From Bacillus sp. SG-1 (GTDB lineage: Bacteria; Bacillota; Bacilli; Bacillales; Bacillaceae_B), in NCBI RefSeq assembly GCF_000181495.1, contig NZ_ABCF01000001.1:496001-560000 (forward strand): DNA of 64,000 nt, read 5' to 3'. A program made the translations under genes and the position numbers. Shown piece by piece: positions 8,687-18,170 of this stretch. The stretch's first letter is position 1; every line of letters begins with the position of its first letter. Under the pieces are notes generated by a model that was given only the letters and a program-made list of their open reading frames with translations, searched no databases and was not told the origin of the DNA.

Positions 8687-9546
8687 GGAATTCATTATGC
8701 AGCCGGTTAACTTATCTGGGAGACGTGAAGTCGTATAAACTGGAGGATGCCCCTGATTTCATCGATGGTGCTGTTTCGCCTGAAACCGTCAGTATGCAGA
8801 ACAGCTACTATGGAAACTACGTGCAAGGCTTCTGGAACAGTGTGTTCGGGAAATCTGAAGTGAAGCTTCCTTCAGATGAGGGGACAGAGGCAAATGTAAG
8901 CCCGATTTTCGATGAGAACGGAGAAATGTATTACTTTACCGATTTCACCTCGCCGAAAGAAGGAGTGGACAGTATGCTGGGCTATTCCTTGACCAACTCA
9001 AGGACGGGCGAGGCAACCTTCTACACAGGCAATCTGGAGAAATCCTATATGGACTCACAAGGAACCCTCCAGATCATCGAGAAGAAGTTCATTGAGAAAA
9101 AATGGACCGGGGAAATGCCGATCCTGTATAACTTCTACGGTGAAGCGAGCTGGCTGACGCCTGTGTTGGATCCCAATGGCTTCCTGCAGAATTACTTTAT
9201 CGTATCGGCTGCCAATCCGGAAATCTCCGTCTATGCCAACACGCCAAATCAAGCGCTCAAGCTGTATAAAACAGCCCTGCAGCGGGGAGGCGGAAGTGTT
9301 GACGGCAGCGGAAAGGCAGAAGAAAAGCAGGTCAGCGGCACAGTATTAAGGGTCTATAAAGAAAAAACCGGTGATTACACAACTGTTTATTTCCTGCTAG
9401 ATGGCGGAAAAAGCTTCACCGTTTCCTCGGAAAACAGTCCGATGAGCATCTATCTTAAAGAAAATGACAAAGTAAACGTCACCTACCTTGATACAGGAGA
9501 AAGCTCCTTGCCTGTCCGTGAAATGGAAATAGAAGGGCTTCAGTAA
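8687..9546 (+). pseudogene. 5'-truncated gene: C-terminal part of a larger protein of unknown function
   Basis: The open frame runs straight out of the preceding gene's stop, with only a TTG overlapping that stop and no independent ribosome site. Composition rises abruptly in G+C here. The protein begins mid-domain (SRLTYLGDVKSYKLEDAPDF), with no signal or membrane segment. The last 80 residues look like a small OB-like beta domain. I read it as the remaining about 285 C-terminal residues of a gene cut by island insertion or deletion. I do not recognise the family. A real start further upstream is excluded by the previous CDS. Confidence 0.55.
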
Positions 9547-9673
9547 TATAAAGCTGTAAATTAGCAGGAAAATAGCTTTATTTAAAAGCAACCTGTTTTA
9601 GAAAGCCTAAAAGAATCATCCCAGTGATGTAAGGGTGGTTCTCTGAAAATAAATCGATAGCATTAACTAAAAA

Positions 9674-9713
9674 ATGCAAAAAACCTTCAAAATCGATTGA
9701 AGGTTTTTTGCAT
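9674..9713. terminator. Bidirectional intrinsic terminator
   Basis: ATGCAAAAAACCTTCAA pairs perfectly with TTGAAGGTTTTTTGCAT around a short loop, with A-tract and T-tract on the two sides. It lies 130 nt after the truncated gene. The next gene to the right (minus strand) ends at 9873, so the hairpin can serve both directions. Confidence 0.85.
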
Positions 9714-9872
9714 TATCCTTTTAATTTACCTGAATGCTCCAAAACTCTTTTGCCACACGGTGTATCCTTTTAGACTTAAATGAATGCCGTTAAGATTAAG
9801 GTAAATTAGTTTTTAATGCGCAGCAAACTAATCAGCTATAAATGACATACCATTTTTCAACTAAGTACCTGA

Positions 9873-10382
9873 TTAAGTAGGTGTAGACACGATCCACCGA
9901 AAGTATAATACATTCAATAAGAATAGAATTATATAACTCAGAAATGAGAAGATTAAATTCCACTCATGATATTTATACACCTCAAAGATGTAGGTTGAGA
10001 TAGCTTCTAAACCGGTTACAATAATTGAGAATGTTAAAATAAATACTATAGTCCTTTTGTAGTTTAGCTTTAACATATCATACATATACAATAAGAAATA
10101 TCCAAAGAAGGAGTATGCAAAAATATAAATGATTAAGTCAAATAGTTCAAAACTCGGCCTGTCCATAATGTCATAAAAATCATGAGGAGGCATTGCTAAA
10201 AGATGATCAATTACAAAACTTAACACTAAATTAAATAATATGAGGTTCAATGTTAATTTGGAAGGGAACCTTTTGGGAATTAGTAAAAAAATTAAAACCA
10301 TAATAGTTGAAATAACCAGGATATACCACTCATTCTTATCAAAAGACTTAGGCAATAAGGGTTCAATAAACTCATTTAACAT
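9873..10382 (-). CDS. CBO0543-like integral membrane protein
   Basis: A 169-residue protein with about five hydrophobic helices, a conserved-looking acidic/histidine loop (DHLLAMPPHDFYDIMDRP) and a C-terminal LYFRW. This matches the CBO0543 family of small membrane proteins in spore-forming Firmicutes, function unknown. The start overlaps the end of the upstream minus-strand gene by 11 nt and has a GAGGAG site, so the pair is co-transcribed. Confidence 0.7.
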   Translation of the reverse strand: MLNEFIEPLLPKSFDKNEWYILVISTIMVLIFLLIPKRFPSKLTLNLILFNLVLSFVIDHLLAMPPHDFYDIMDRPSFELFDLIIYIFAYSFFGYFLLYMYDMLKLNYKRTIVFILTFSIIVTGLEAISTYIFEVYKYHEWNLIFSFLSYIILFLLNVLYFRWIVSTPT

Positions 10383-10905
10383 AGTGCTTCTCCTCTTTCA
10401 AAGAATGATACCCATATAAGAAAAGTAAGTTCCCTATAAGAAGTACGGTGGACTCCAGTAATGAATAAGAAAACCTCCAATTTTCAAACGTAACTATCCC
10501 TGTCCATTCGTTAATATGTTCTAATGCAGGTACTATTAATAACCATGCTCCACAAACAACGATTTTATAAATCAGATTTATTTTCTTAATGACAACTAAC
10601 AGTATTAAAGTAATGTAAGGCAGTAGTAAAATTCGGTCAATGTCAGAAGCAATTACAAGCAAAATGTTATCTTTGACTTTATACCAATTGGTATTTAAAG
10701 AAACAAATTTATATAGGAGTAAAACAAAACAAATATTAAAAAATAGATACGATGTTCTGTCAATCCGATTTAAATTCCCTTTTATGTACCTTTTGCTGAC
10801 CATAATTATGAACAAAAATAAAATGAATTTTATTAGGGCTATCATAACCAATTTCTCCTTAAACTCCTTTTTATTAGTTTCACTCCCCATTTTTTTTACA
10901 TACAT
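10372..10905 (-). CDS. Integral membrane protein, partner of the CBO0543-like protein
   Basis: A 177-residue protein with a short charged N-terminus and about five membrane segments, ending in a cytosolic EEKHYVK tail. EHINEWTGIVTFENWRFSYS near residues 130-150 resembles the periplasm-facing loop seen in CBO0543-type pairs. First gene of a two-gene operon; GTGGAG precedes the ATG. The alternative ATG five codons on (MGSETNKK) has no better site. Function unknown. Confidence 0.65.
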   Translation of the reverse strand: MYVKKMGSETNKKEFKEKLVMIALIKFILFLFIIMVSKRYIKGNLNRIDRTSYLFFNICFVLLLYKFVSLNTNWYKVKDNILLVIASDIDRILLLPYITLILLVVIKKINLIYKIVVCGAWLLIVPALEHINEWTGIVTFENWRFSYSLLESTVLLIGNLLFLYGYHSLKEEKHYVK

Positions 10906-11363
10906 TTTTCTCCACTTATTATTTTTTTGTTAGTTTCCTACAAAAGTTAATCCATGCAGTGGTAACAAGACTGTCATTCTGAGGTACACTCTTTGTTATT
11001 AGGTGGTAAATACTATGTCTCAGATAGTACAGTGTATTGGCTTTAATCAGAAGAGCTAGAGTTTCTCCTCTAGAGCCTCGCTTATCTCAACAGGCAAATA
11101 CATGCAGGAATTTATACACTATAGAATTTGTTAGCTTCTAATGTCCGCCTGTATTACTTTGAACGATCCCGTCTGCTATTTGTGCTTGTTCGTGTTATGA
11201 ATGCCATAATTTTGTGTGATTTTTGAATGAAAGTTAGTAGAGGCACTACTCACTTGTTTAAACAATCTCTTAGCGCCCTTTATAAAAAAATTTTCAAAAG
11301 GGGTATCCTTATTAAACTACATCCCCTATATACAAAGTAGAAACGTATATAGGAGGAATGAAA
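10906..11363. other. Intergenic stretch without a supported gene
   Basis: About 450 bp between the membrane-protein pair and the DnaD-like gene. I see only a small palindrome (CTAGAG..CTCTAG near 11055) and no reading frame with a ribosome site. The promoter of the replication-type genes must lie towards its right end. Confidence 0.5.
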
Positions 11364-12269
11364 ATGACTGGCTGGATTAAATTTCAACGGAAAACGATTG
11401 ATAGTGTACTTTGGAGTGATCCATTTACGTTGAGGCTCTATCTTTTGCTGAGCTGCAGGGCACTTCAAAAGGAAGGTATGTATGTTAAAGAAATAAAGGT
11501 TGGGAGGGGGCAGTATTTGAGGTCATTCTCTCTGTTGGCAGAAGATTTGCTGTACGTCCAGGATGGGAACATGAAGATTCCAGCGAAGACTACAGTCAAA
11601 CGAAGTGTGGACCGCCTTGTGAAGTTTGGATACATAACGACCGAGACAACTCTTTATGGAACTCTGTTCACATTATTGAAACCCGAGGCGGGTTGCCAGG
11701 AATTTTTTTGCGATGAAAACGGCACTACGGATTTGCAACCGGATGTAAACATAGATGATATGGCTGTACTACAACAAGAAGAATGTAAGAAAGAAAAGAA
11801 AGATAAAGAAGATCTTAAAGACGAATTTAAAGAAACTAAAGAAGAAACTTCTGAAAAATCCACATCGAAAGAGAGCAGTGAAAAGACGGCAGCAGTGACG
11901 GACAAGTTCCTTAGTCTCCGAAATTCAGGATTCTATATTTCACCCAAGGAGCTGTGTGCGATTGAAAAGGTATGTGAGCTGGAAGTGGACGCCAGGCAAC
12001 TTGTGACATGGATGGAGGAAGTCCATGCTCATTATCAAAAAAGGAACAAGAATGGCAGCATAAAGTCGTTTCTTTATTACGAAAAAGCTTTGATGCAAAA
12101 GGTCAAAAATGAAGGTAAACCTTTTAAAAAGTCTGTTTCTTCAAATGTGCTTTTGACTGAAACCAATAATTTTCTTGCCAAGATGGAAGCTTGGAAAAGA
12201 GAGGGGGAGAAGCGCATTGCAAACGAATCAGTTAGAACACCAGTATTCATCAAGCCAGTTTTCAACTGA
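11364..12269 (+). CDS. DnaD-like replication initiation protein (phage/plasmid type)
   Basis: About 301 residues. The first 100 resemble the winged-helix N-terminus of phage replication proteins (GWIKFQRKTIDSVLWSDPFTL, then a VKRSVDRLVKFGYI helix). A highly charged linker of Lys/Glu repeats spans about 140-185, followed by a C-terminal helical DnaD-type domain. The ATG at 11358 is too close to AGGAGG; the ATG at 11364 has 7-nt spacing. Members bind origin DNA and recruit the helicase, and here the helicase gene follows with an overlap. This pairing is usual in prophages and integrative elements rather than in the core chromosome. Confidence 0.7.
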   Translation: MTGWIKFQRKTIDSVLWSDPFTLRLYLLLSCRALQKEGMYVKEIKVGRGQYLRSFSLLAEDLLYVQDGNMKIPAKTTVKRSVDRLVKFGYITTETTLYGTLFTLLKPEAGCQEFFCDENGTTDLQPDVNIDDMAVLQQEECKKEKKDKEDLKDEFKETKEETSEKSTSKESSEKTAAVTDKFLSLRNSGFYISPKELCAIEKVCELEVDARQLVTWMEEVHAHYQKRNKNGSIKSFLYYEKALMQKVKNEGKPFKKSVSSNVLLTETNNFLAKMEAWKREGEKRIANESVRTPVFIKPVFN

Positions 12270-13539
12270 AAGGCAGACCTGCGAGCTGGAACTCTATGAA
12301 GCGGAGAGCATGCTGCTTGGAGCCGTTTTTCTTGAGCCATCTGTGATTCATGACATCACACTGAAACCTGATTACTTTTCACAGGTGAGAAACAGGGTGC
12401 TTTTTAAAGCGATGAAAAGCCTGCAATCGAAAGGAAAGGAAATTAATCCGGTCACCCTGGTCGACGAGCTTGGTGATGGGATTGAGAATGTTGGCGGGCT
12501 ATCGTACATCACGGATATTGCCTGCTGCTGTCCGTCGATCAGCGGGATTGATCACTATCAGAAGATTGTGCTGGAACGGTATAGAATCCGGAAGCTGCAG
12601 GAATCGGCATCCTATTTTTTGAATGATCCGTCCATTGGTAAGGCAGAGGAATTTTATCAAGTGTACGTGGATACCCAGGAGCTTGTGTTGGAGCAGCAGG
12701 GAAAGAAAGGCGATGCACTGTATGAAATCATTGAGTCCTTTTACTCTGAGCCGGAAGATCTCGGTGTTCCTTCAGGATTTCAACATCTTGATGTGATGAC
12801 AGGAGGGTTCAAACCCGGAGAACTGATCATTGCCGCCGGAAGGCCTTCAATGGGGAAGACGGCACTGGTTCTCAATCTCGCTATGAATGCCGCGCTGCAT
12901 GGGTCAACCGTTGATTTCTTTTCGCTTGAGATGAGTGAGAAGCAGCTGTATCATCGGCTGCTTAGCAGAATGGCGCAGATTGATGCTTCGAAGCTACAGA
13001 ATCCATACAAGTTTTGTACCGAGGATGACCGGAAACGAGCGAATGAAGCCATGAATACGTGTTACAAGCTCCCTTTGCAGATTTATGACCAGGGAAGGCA
13101 AACCCTTGATAGCATAAGGGCAAGGATTCAGAAGACAAGGAGGGAAATCGAAGGAGGTTCCTATCTTGTCGTGATCGATTACTTGCAGCTCATTCCGATT
13201 GAAGGGAAATTCGACCGGCATGACCTGGCCATCGGGGCGATCACAAAGGAATTGAAACACATGGCCAAACAATACAAGGTTCCGATCATCCTGCTGTCCC
13301 AGCTTTCCAGAGCGGTGGAGCAGCGGGGAGATAAGCGTCCGATGATGTCCGATCTGAGAGACTCGGGCAGCATCGAACAGGATGCGGATATTGTCATGCT
13401 TCTGTACCGGGATGAGTACTATAACCGGAATACAGAGGAACGTGTGACAGAGATCAACCTGGCCAAGCACCGGAACGGTCCGGTGGGGACGGTCAAATTG
13501 AATTTCATCAAGGAATACAGCTGGTTTTGTTCGTCTTAA
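12217..13539 (+). CDS. DnaB-type replicative helicase (mobile-element copy)
   Basis: About 440 residues. It has an N-terminal DnaB domain (residues 20-120, with EAESMLLGAVFLEPS) and a C-terminal RecA-like core: GRPSMGKTAL (Walker A), DYLQLIP (Walker B region), LSQLSRAVEQRGDKRP and a DSGSIEQDAD block with the arginine-finger region. It is a hexameric 5'-3' helicase for fork unwinding. The best start is TTG at 12217 behind GAGGGGGA, inside the end of the DnaD-like gene. It ends with SWFCSS, slightly shorter than chromosomal DnaB. It probably works with the DnaD-like initiator. Confidence 0.85.
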   Translation: MQTNQLEHQYSSSQFSTERQTCELELYEAESMLLGAVFLEPSVIHDITLKPDYFSQVRNRVLFKAMKSLQSKGKEINPVTLVDELGDGIENVGGLSYITDIACCCPSISGIDHYQKIVLERYRIRKLQESASYFLNDPSIGKAEEFYQVYVDTQELVLEQQGKKGDALYEIIESFYSEPEDLGVPSGFQHLDVMTGGFKPGELIIAAGRPSMGKTALVLNLAMNAALHGSTVDFFSLEMSEKQLYHRLLSRMAQIDASKLQNPYKFCTEDDRKRANEAMNTCYKLPLQIYDQGRQTLDSIRARIQKTRREIEGGSYLVVIDYLQLIPIEGKFDRHDLAIGAITKELKHMAKQYKVPIILLSQLSRAVEQRGDKRPMMSDLRDSGSIEQDADIVMLLYRDEYYNRNTEERVTEINLAKHRNGPVGTVKLNFIKEYSWFCSS

Positions 13540-13563
13540 TGCTACTACAGAGAACAACATGGA

Positions 13564-13606
13564 AAAGAGGCTGGGAGATATGTTACTACCGGTTCCCAGC
13601 CTCTTT
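13564..13606. terminator. Bidirectional terminator between convergent genes
   Basis: AAAGAGGCTGGGA pairs with TCCCAGCCTCTTT and T-rich tails lie on both sides. It serves the DnaB-like gene (+) and the lipoprotein gene (-) converging on it. Confidence 0.85.
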
Positions 13607-13642
13607 GTCTATGATAATCGTGAAATCCTATAATCATTTGGA

Positions 13643-14764
13643 TTATTGGTAATTAACAAATGCCGGTGCAGGGTCCAATTCCAGCACATCTTTCGGAGTC
13701 ATCAATGGTTCGTCCTTCTTGTAAAAGACCTTGAATCCGCCGTATTGAATAGGCTCCTTCTGAACATGTTCATTGTACCCGGCTCTTTTAATTGCATCCA
13801 GTCCATGGCCGTCAAAGTTTAACGCCACTTCCACGTTTTCTGTAGGATGGATGGCATCTTTATTTGTCAGGACATGTTTTGAAAATTGGTGAACGATGAC
13901 AAGTTTGTCCGGAAGGCCGTTTTCTTTCACTAGATTTGATACATATTCAATCGCTTGTTGAATATTCTTCCCGTCGACTGTGCCCAAATCCACTCCGGGA
14001 ATTTCTCCTTCTTTCACACGAAATTCTGTATCAATGGCTAAATGGACGTGAGGGAGTTTCAGGTATTTTTCCAGCGATTTGACTTGATTCATGACTGTAT
14101 CCCGGGCCAGTTGGACATCCAGGATCAGCAGGGCATTGTTTTCTTTGGCCAGCTTAGCATATTTTTCGATATCTTCGGCTGATGTCGGGTGTATGTAATC
14201 ACCATCTTCTCCGGGACTTCGCTGTGCTACGGTCGATATCAATTCAATTGCAGGAATGGCGGGTCTTTCAGGATCCAGTTCAGAATATTCCCTGGTTTGT
14301 TCGATCAGTTTCTCCATGAATACTTCAGGGCTGTGTTCTCCCAGAATCCCCATATTGACCGAATTGGGGTGACCATAATAGGAAACGATTCTATGTTCCT
14401 TAAGAGGCCCGTCTGTTAGATCTTCTGCGCCTTTTTGCAGGGTTTGACCTAAAGGCACGCTTCTTGCCGTGTCGCCTCCATGCGCCTGCGTTCTAGGCAT
14501 TTCCGCCAGCTGCTTATCTGTATAGTTGGTTTTCAACGGTTGTGCACTTTCGGAAGGTTTGATAGCTTGATAGGGAGCTTCCTGTGTGAATCTCGGTGAC
14601 GTTTCTGTCTTCTCAATAACTTTATGTTCCTCGCTGACGGCCAATTTCGACTTTTCATGCTGCTGGGGTTCCTGGTCTGCAGAACTTGCTGTTTGCGAAC
14701 AGCCCGTTAACAGTAAGAAAGGAATTGCTGCGAGGCCAGCTCTCGTTCTAAATCTCTTATTCAT
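13643..14764 (-). CDS. Lipoprotein of unknown function, possible TIM-barrel domain
   Basis: A 373-residue lipoprotein with a positively charged N-terminus, hydrophobic core and lipobox LLTGC (Cys about 22). A low-complexity Gln/Glu/Lys-rich spacer reaches about residue 105. The remaining 260 residues have an ordered alternation of strands and helices, with RIVSYYGHP at the start, LLILDVQ and LAIDTEF in the middle and LVIVHQF later. That suggests a TIM-barrel similar to extracellular hydrolase-like proteins. It should be anchored outside the membrane; substrate unknown. Monocistronic, with its own terminator. A decayed relative of its N-terminal region lies at 19089-19172. Confidence 0.75.
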   Translation of the reverse strand: MNKRFRTRAGLAAIPFLLLTGCSQTASSADQEPQQHEKSKLAVSEEHKVIEKTETSPRFTQEAPYQAIKPSESAQPLKTNYTDKQLAEMPRTQAHGGDTARSVPLGQTLQKGAEDLTDGPLKEHRIVSYYGHPNSVNMGILGEHSPEVFMEKLIEQTREYSELDPERPAIPAIELISTVAQRSPGEDGDYIHPTSAEDIEKYAKLAKENNALLILDVQLARDTVMNQVKSLEKYLKLPHVHLAIDTEFRVKEGEIPGVDLGTVDGKNIQQAIEYVSNLVKENGLPDKLVIVHQFSKHVLTNKDAIHPTENVEVALNFDGHGLDAIKRAGYNEHVQKEPIQYGGFKVFYKKDEPLMTPKDVLELDPAPAFVNYQ

Positions 14765-15002
14765 GTTATCCCACCTGTTTTAAAAATTCTTGTGTTGAAG
14801 GTGGCTTTCACTATTCAAAGAGTTCTCAATCTATAACTCTATTATTGATTGAAAATCTATGTTTTCTGAATGAAATGCCTCATTTTACTTACCCTGCCCA
14901 GGCCATGATAAACCTTCGCCAGAGAAAAAGGGAATGATTCTCTTATGTATGGTCATAAAGAACCAATATGGGAATAGAGTTTTCCTTTTATGCATGAAAA
15001 AA

Positions 15003-15031
15003 GAGGACGCAATCAGTTCGATTACGTCCTC
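15003..15031 (-). terminator. Hairpin with U-tract on minus strand (duplicated form)
   Basis: GAGGACG..AATC pairs with GATT..CGTCCTC around a 5-nt loop; on the minus strand it is followed by CTTTTTT. It may terminate minus-strand transcription from the antiporter. A close copy of the same stem occurs at 19243-19271, each copy lying upstream of a lipoprotein (or its remnant). Confidence 0.6.
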
Positions 15032-15130
15032 AGCTTATAGAGACACACCGTGTTTTGTCTCTCTGCAAGATTTTTGTCTTTTATGTGGTGAAACGCGCCA
15101 GAATGTACCAGAAATAGCTGATAAATATGA

Positions 15131-15240
15131 AGAAAAGAGCTAATTCACCCTGTTCAGAGAAAATAGCCCTTGTCTCCATGGGAAAAATTCGGCGCTTTGG
15201 GTTTTTCCGAGAGCAACAATATATACGAAAACAGCGTTCT
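15131..15240. repeat. Copy A of a dispersed MITE-like repeat
   Basis: About 110 bp that align with 62103-62211, roughly four of five bases identical by eye, with one gap. Shared blocks are AATTCACCCTGTTCAG, AGCCCTTGT, GGGAAAAAT and an end carrying AGCAACAAT..TATACGAA..ACAGCG. The internal GGAAAAA..TTTTTCC forms a hairpin. At 62 kb the same sequence is the right part of a 199-bp insertion in a gene. Here it lies between the antiporter's end and the lipoprotein's start, and its left part is unclear. Confidence 0.7.
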
Positions 15241-15326
15241 CATAACACCCATCTGACTATTATTTCATTTGATAAAGCGCAAAGAAAGGATTCAAACAAA
15301 TTGTTACTGGTTCATTAGACAATTAA

Positions 15327-16283
15327 TTAATTTCTAATGATGATAAAAACCATATAAAGTATATACGCAATAACTAGGAAGCTTCCTTCAAATCTTCCAA
15401 TTTTAAAGTTTGTTCTTGAAAAGATAAGCAATGTCCCTGTCAGGAATATCATTATTAGAATATCAAACAATATCCTGTTATCGACGATGATCGGGTGTAT
15501 AGAAGCGGTAGCTCCCAATACGAATAAGATATTAAAGATATTACTGCCCACGATGTTTCCTAAAGCAATATCACTTTCTTTCTTCAATGCAGCCGTTATG
15601 GATGTAATCAACTCTGGTAGAGAGGTACCAATAGCTACAATGGTCAGGCCGGTTAACGTTTCACTCATCCCGAGAGAAAGTGCAATCTCAGTGGCATTCT
15701 TTACAACTAATTCTCCACCAACTATTATTCCAACAAGGCCTCCAAGCGTAAGTAAACTATTCTTCATCCAAGAAGCAGGCGCCTGTTCCTTGCTTTCCTC
15801 CTTGATCTTTTCCCGGCTGTTTCTTGCCACTTCAAATATATAGTACAAGAAAATGGAGAAAAGCAGTAAGATGATGAAGCCGTCACCTCTTGTAAGAAGG
15901 TTTTCACTGGCCCCTTGAAGCGCTATATCACTAATCAAAATCAACAAAGCTGCACTCGCTAATAACGTAAATGGAATTTCTTTTCTAATCGTTTCATTTT
16001 CCACTTTCAGCGGATAAATGAATGCAGCTATCCCCACTACTAAAGTTGTATTCAAAATATTACTTCCTACCACATTCCCAAGAGCAACTCCGGCATTTTC
16101 CTCCATTGCGGCAATGATACTGATAGAAGCCTCAGGAGAGCTTGTCCCTAAGGCCACAAATGTTAAACCAATCAGAAGCGGGGAAACATGCAGAGCGCGT
16201 GCAATGTTGGAAGAGCCGTCAACAAATAAATCTGCACCTTTAATTAATAATACAAAGCCTAAAATTAATAAAATATAAACCAC
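15327..16283 (-). CDS. Calcium/sodium antiporter (CaCA family, YrbG type)
   Basis: A 318-residue, roughly ten-helix membrane protein with two inverted repeats. Each carries the alpha-repeat signature: GTSSPEASISI with GNVVGSN near 47-75, and GTSLPELITSI with GNIVGSN in the second half. The conserved acidic residues of both repeats form the cation site. The family exchanges Na+ or H+ for Ca2+ or K+. The start is GTG with a GGGAGAGG site; a charged cytosolic loop (REKIKEESKEQ) links the halves. Single gene; no dedicated riboswitch seen. Confidence 0.9.
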   Translation of the reverse strand: MVYILLILGFVLLIKGADLFVDGSSNIARALHVSPLLIGLTFVALGTSSPEASISIIAAMEENAGVALGNVVGSNILNTTLVVGIAAFIYPLKVENETIRKEIPFTLLASAALLILISDIALQGASENLLTRGDGFIILLLFSIFLYYIFEVARNSREKIKEESKEQAPASWMKNSLLTLGGLVGIIVGGELVVKNATEIALSLGMSETLTGLTIVAIGTSLPELITSITAALKKESDIALGNIVGSNIFNILFVLGATASIHPIIVDNRILFDILIMIFLTGTLLIFSRTNFKIGRFEGSFLVIAYILYMVFIIIRN

Positions 16284-16352
16284 TTTTTTACCTCTCCCTA
16301 TAATAAAGAACTACTTATATGTTTACACAAAATTAATGAGGTTAATCTTTTT

Positions 16353-16380
16353 ATAAGGCTGTTTTCTAAAAGATAGTAGC
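16353..16380 (+). repeat. Isolated end resembling the MITE-like repeat terminus
   Basis: TAAGGCTGTTTTCTAAAAG followed by ATAGTAGC closely matches the left end of the 62 kb insertion (ATAGGCTCTTTTCTAAAAC, then TTTGTTGC). No internal sequence or right end of the element is recognisable beside it, so it may be a solo terminus or deletion remnant. Confidence 0.45.
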
Positions 16381-16532
16381 TTTTCAACTAATTCTTCTGG
16401 TGTTTTTTTACGAATGGTTGATTGGAGTCGCACACCTGAAGTGGAAATCAACTACTCATCAAGTATAAATGCATCGGTTCAGCAACAACCTATACTAAGT
16501 AATTATATGTTTATGGCTAGGAGGATGGATCA

Positions 16533-17870
16533 TTGACTACAGCAATCATCACGCTTATTGTATTAATTTTAATCAATGCTTTTTTTGCGGCTTCCGAGCT
16601 TGCATTGGTCAACCTAAATGATAATAAAGTCAAGCGGCTCGCTGAAAATGGAGACAGCAAAGCTAAGAAGTTACATAACCTTATCTCAAAGCCAAGCCTA
16701 TTCTTGAGCACCATCCAAATTGGTATTACGCTGGCAGGATTTCTGTCGAGTGCATTTGCAGCCGATTTTTTTGCCGAGCCATTGGCTCAGAAATTGTATG
16801 AAGTGGGATTACCGTTGTCCCTGGAACTATTGCATACAATCTCCGTTATCGCAATCACTGTCATTCTATCGTATTTCACTTTAGTGTTTGGGGAACTCGT
16901 ACCGAAGCAGCTGGCATTACAGCGGGCGGAGCAAATATCTAACTTTGCAGCGGCTCCGATTTCATTAATAGCAAAAATAACATTGCCGGTTGTCAAAATA
17001 CTTACCTTTTCTTCCAATACTGTCATACGTTTATTCGGAATTGATCCCAATGAGCAGAATGAAGAGGCGACCGAAGAAGACATCAGGATGATGGTCGATA
17101 TCGGCAGGGAGAGAGGCACGATCAACACAGTTGAAAAGGTGATGATCAATAATATATTCGAATTCAATGATAAGATTGCCTCAGATATTATTACACACCG
17201 CACGGATATGTGTGTACTCTCAATCGACGCAGATCTGGAGGAAGTTCTTGAGATGGTCAGCAAAGAGGGATACACCAGATTTCCTGTATATGAAAAAGTC
17301 AGAGATAACATTGTCGGCGTGCTCCATTCAAAAGATCTATTCCAGTATATCGGGAAAGATGAGGATTTTGACCTGCGAAATGTAATCCGAAAACCATACT
17401 TTGTCCTGGAGTCCCAGACAATAGATGTTCTCTTCACAACCATGCAAACGAACAATGTTCATATTGCGATTGTCCTCGATGAATTCGGTGGTACGGAAGG
17501 GATGATTACGATTGAAGATGTCATCGAAGAAATTGTCGGGGAAATCTATAGCGAGAGTATAGAAGAAGGCATTTATGAGGAAGAAATTAAACAGATATCG
17601 CCGAATCAGTATGAAGTTAAAGGGATCGCAAGACTTTGGGAGCTGGAAGCGGTACTTAAGGTCCACTTCTCTACCGAGGAGCTGGATACACTCAGCGGAT
17701 TCCTTATACACGAACTAGGCTATTTTCCCTCTGTGCAGGAACGCCCGGTTATAGATTATAAACACTTACAATTTGAAGTTTTGGAAATAAAGGATAATCG
17801 GGTGGAAAAAGCAATGGTGACTGTGAAAACGGATGATTTAAGTAAAGAAGCGAAAAAGTCTGATCAATAG
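16533..17870 (+). CDS. HlyC/CorC (CNNM) family protein: DUF21, CBS pair, CorC_HlyC
   Basis: A 445-residue protein. Residues 1-190 form the DUF21 transmembrane domain (FFAASELALVNLN, then TLVFGELVPKQLALQ). About 205-330 is a tandem CBS pair (TRFPVYEK, then GTEGMITIEDVIEEIVGEI). The C-terminal about 80 residues form the CorC_HlyC transporter-associated domain. The start is TTG behind AGGAGG. Members are implicated in Mg2+/Co2+ efflux or membrane ion homeostasis; the CBS pair probably senses an adenine nucleotide. Divergent from the antiporter, with 250 bp between them, so both neighbours are cation handlers. Confidence 0.88.
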   Translation: MTTAIITLIVLILINAFFAASELALVNLNDNKVKRLAENGDSKAKKLHNLISKPSLFLSTIQIGITLAGFLSSAFAADFFAEPLAQKLYEVGLPLSLELLHTISVIAITVILSYFTLVFGELVPKQLALQRAEQISNFAAAPISLIAKITLPVVKILTFSSNTVIRLFGIDPNEQNEEATEEDIRMMVDIGRERGTINTVEKVMINNIFEFNDKIASDIITHRTDMCVLSIDADLEEVLEMVSKEGYTRFPVYEKVRDNIVGVLHSKDLFQYIGKDEDFDLRNVIRKPYFVLESQTIDVLFTTMQTNNVHIAIVLDEFGGTEGMITIEDVIEEIVGEIYSESIEEGIYEEEIKQISPNQYEVKGIARLWELEAVLKVHFSTEELDTLSGFLIHELGYFPSVQERPVIDYKHLQFEVLEIKDNRVEKAMVTVKTDDLSKEAKKSDQ

Positions 17871-18170
17871 AGAGAGTGTGTTTTTTGATTAGACCTAATT
17901 TGGGATATTCTTCATTTTGATAAAAGAGCCACTTTCAAAGCAATATTAAGTGATTTAAGGAACAATTTATTAGACGTGCCAATCTTTATTACGGTTTTTT
18001 GTCATGTCGTTTTCAATAATTTTTAGATGTGGATGGCACTTTTTAGTGGACGCAATCAAGGAAGAAGGGTGGTCCTTACAGCTGGTTTTCCGACCATCAT
18101 TTCATTTACCATCATTCTACTAAACTCCGGAACTCCGTATCGTGCTAGAATTGGCGTGAGGTGATGTGTA

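Noticed and set aside
10640-10933. 97-codon plus-strand frame
   Set aside because: Antisense to a membrane-protein gene that has a proper start and operon partner.
13179-13560. Minus-strand frames over the DnaB-like gene
   Set aside because: They lie entirely within a strongly supported coding gene and have no ribosome sites.
14934-15318. Two short plus-strand frames across the repeat copy
   Set aside because: They cross the hairpin and the MITE-like repeat and show no protein-like composition.
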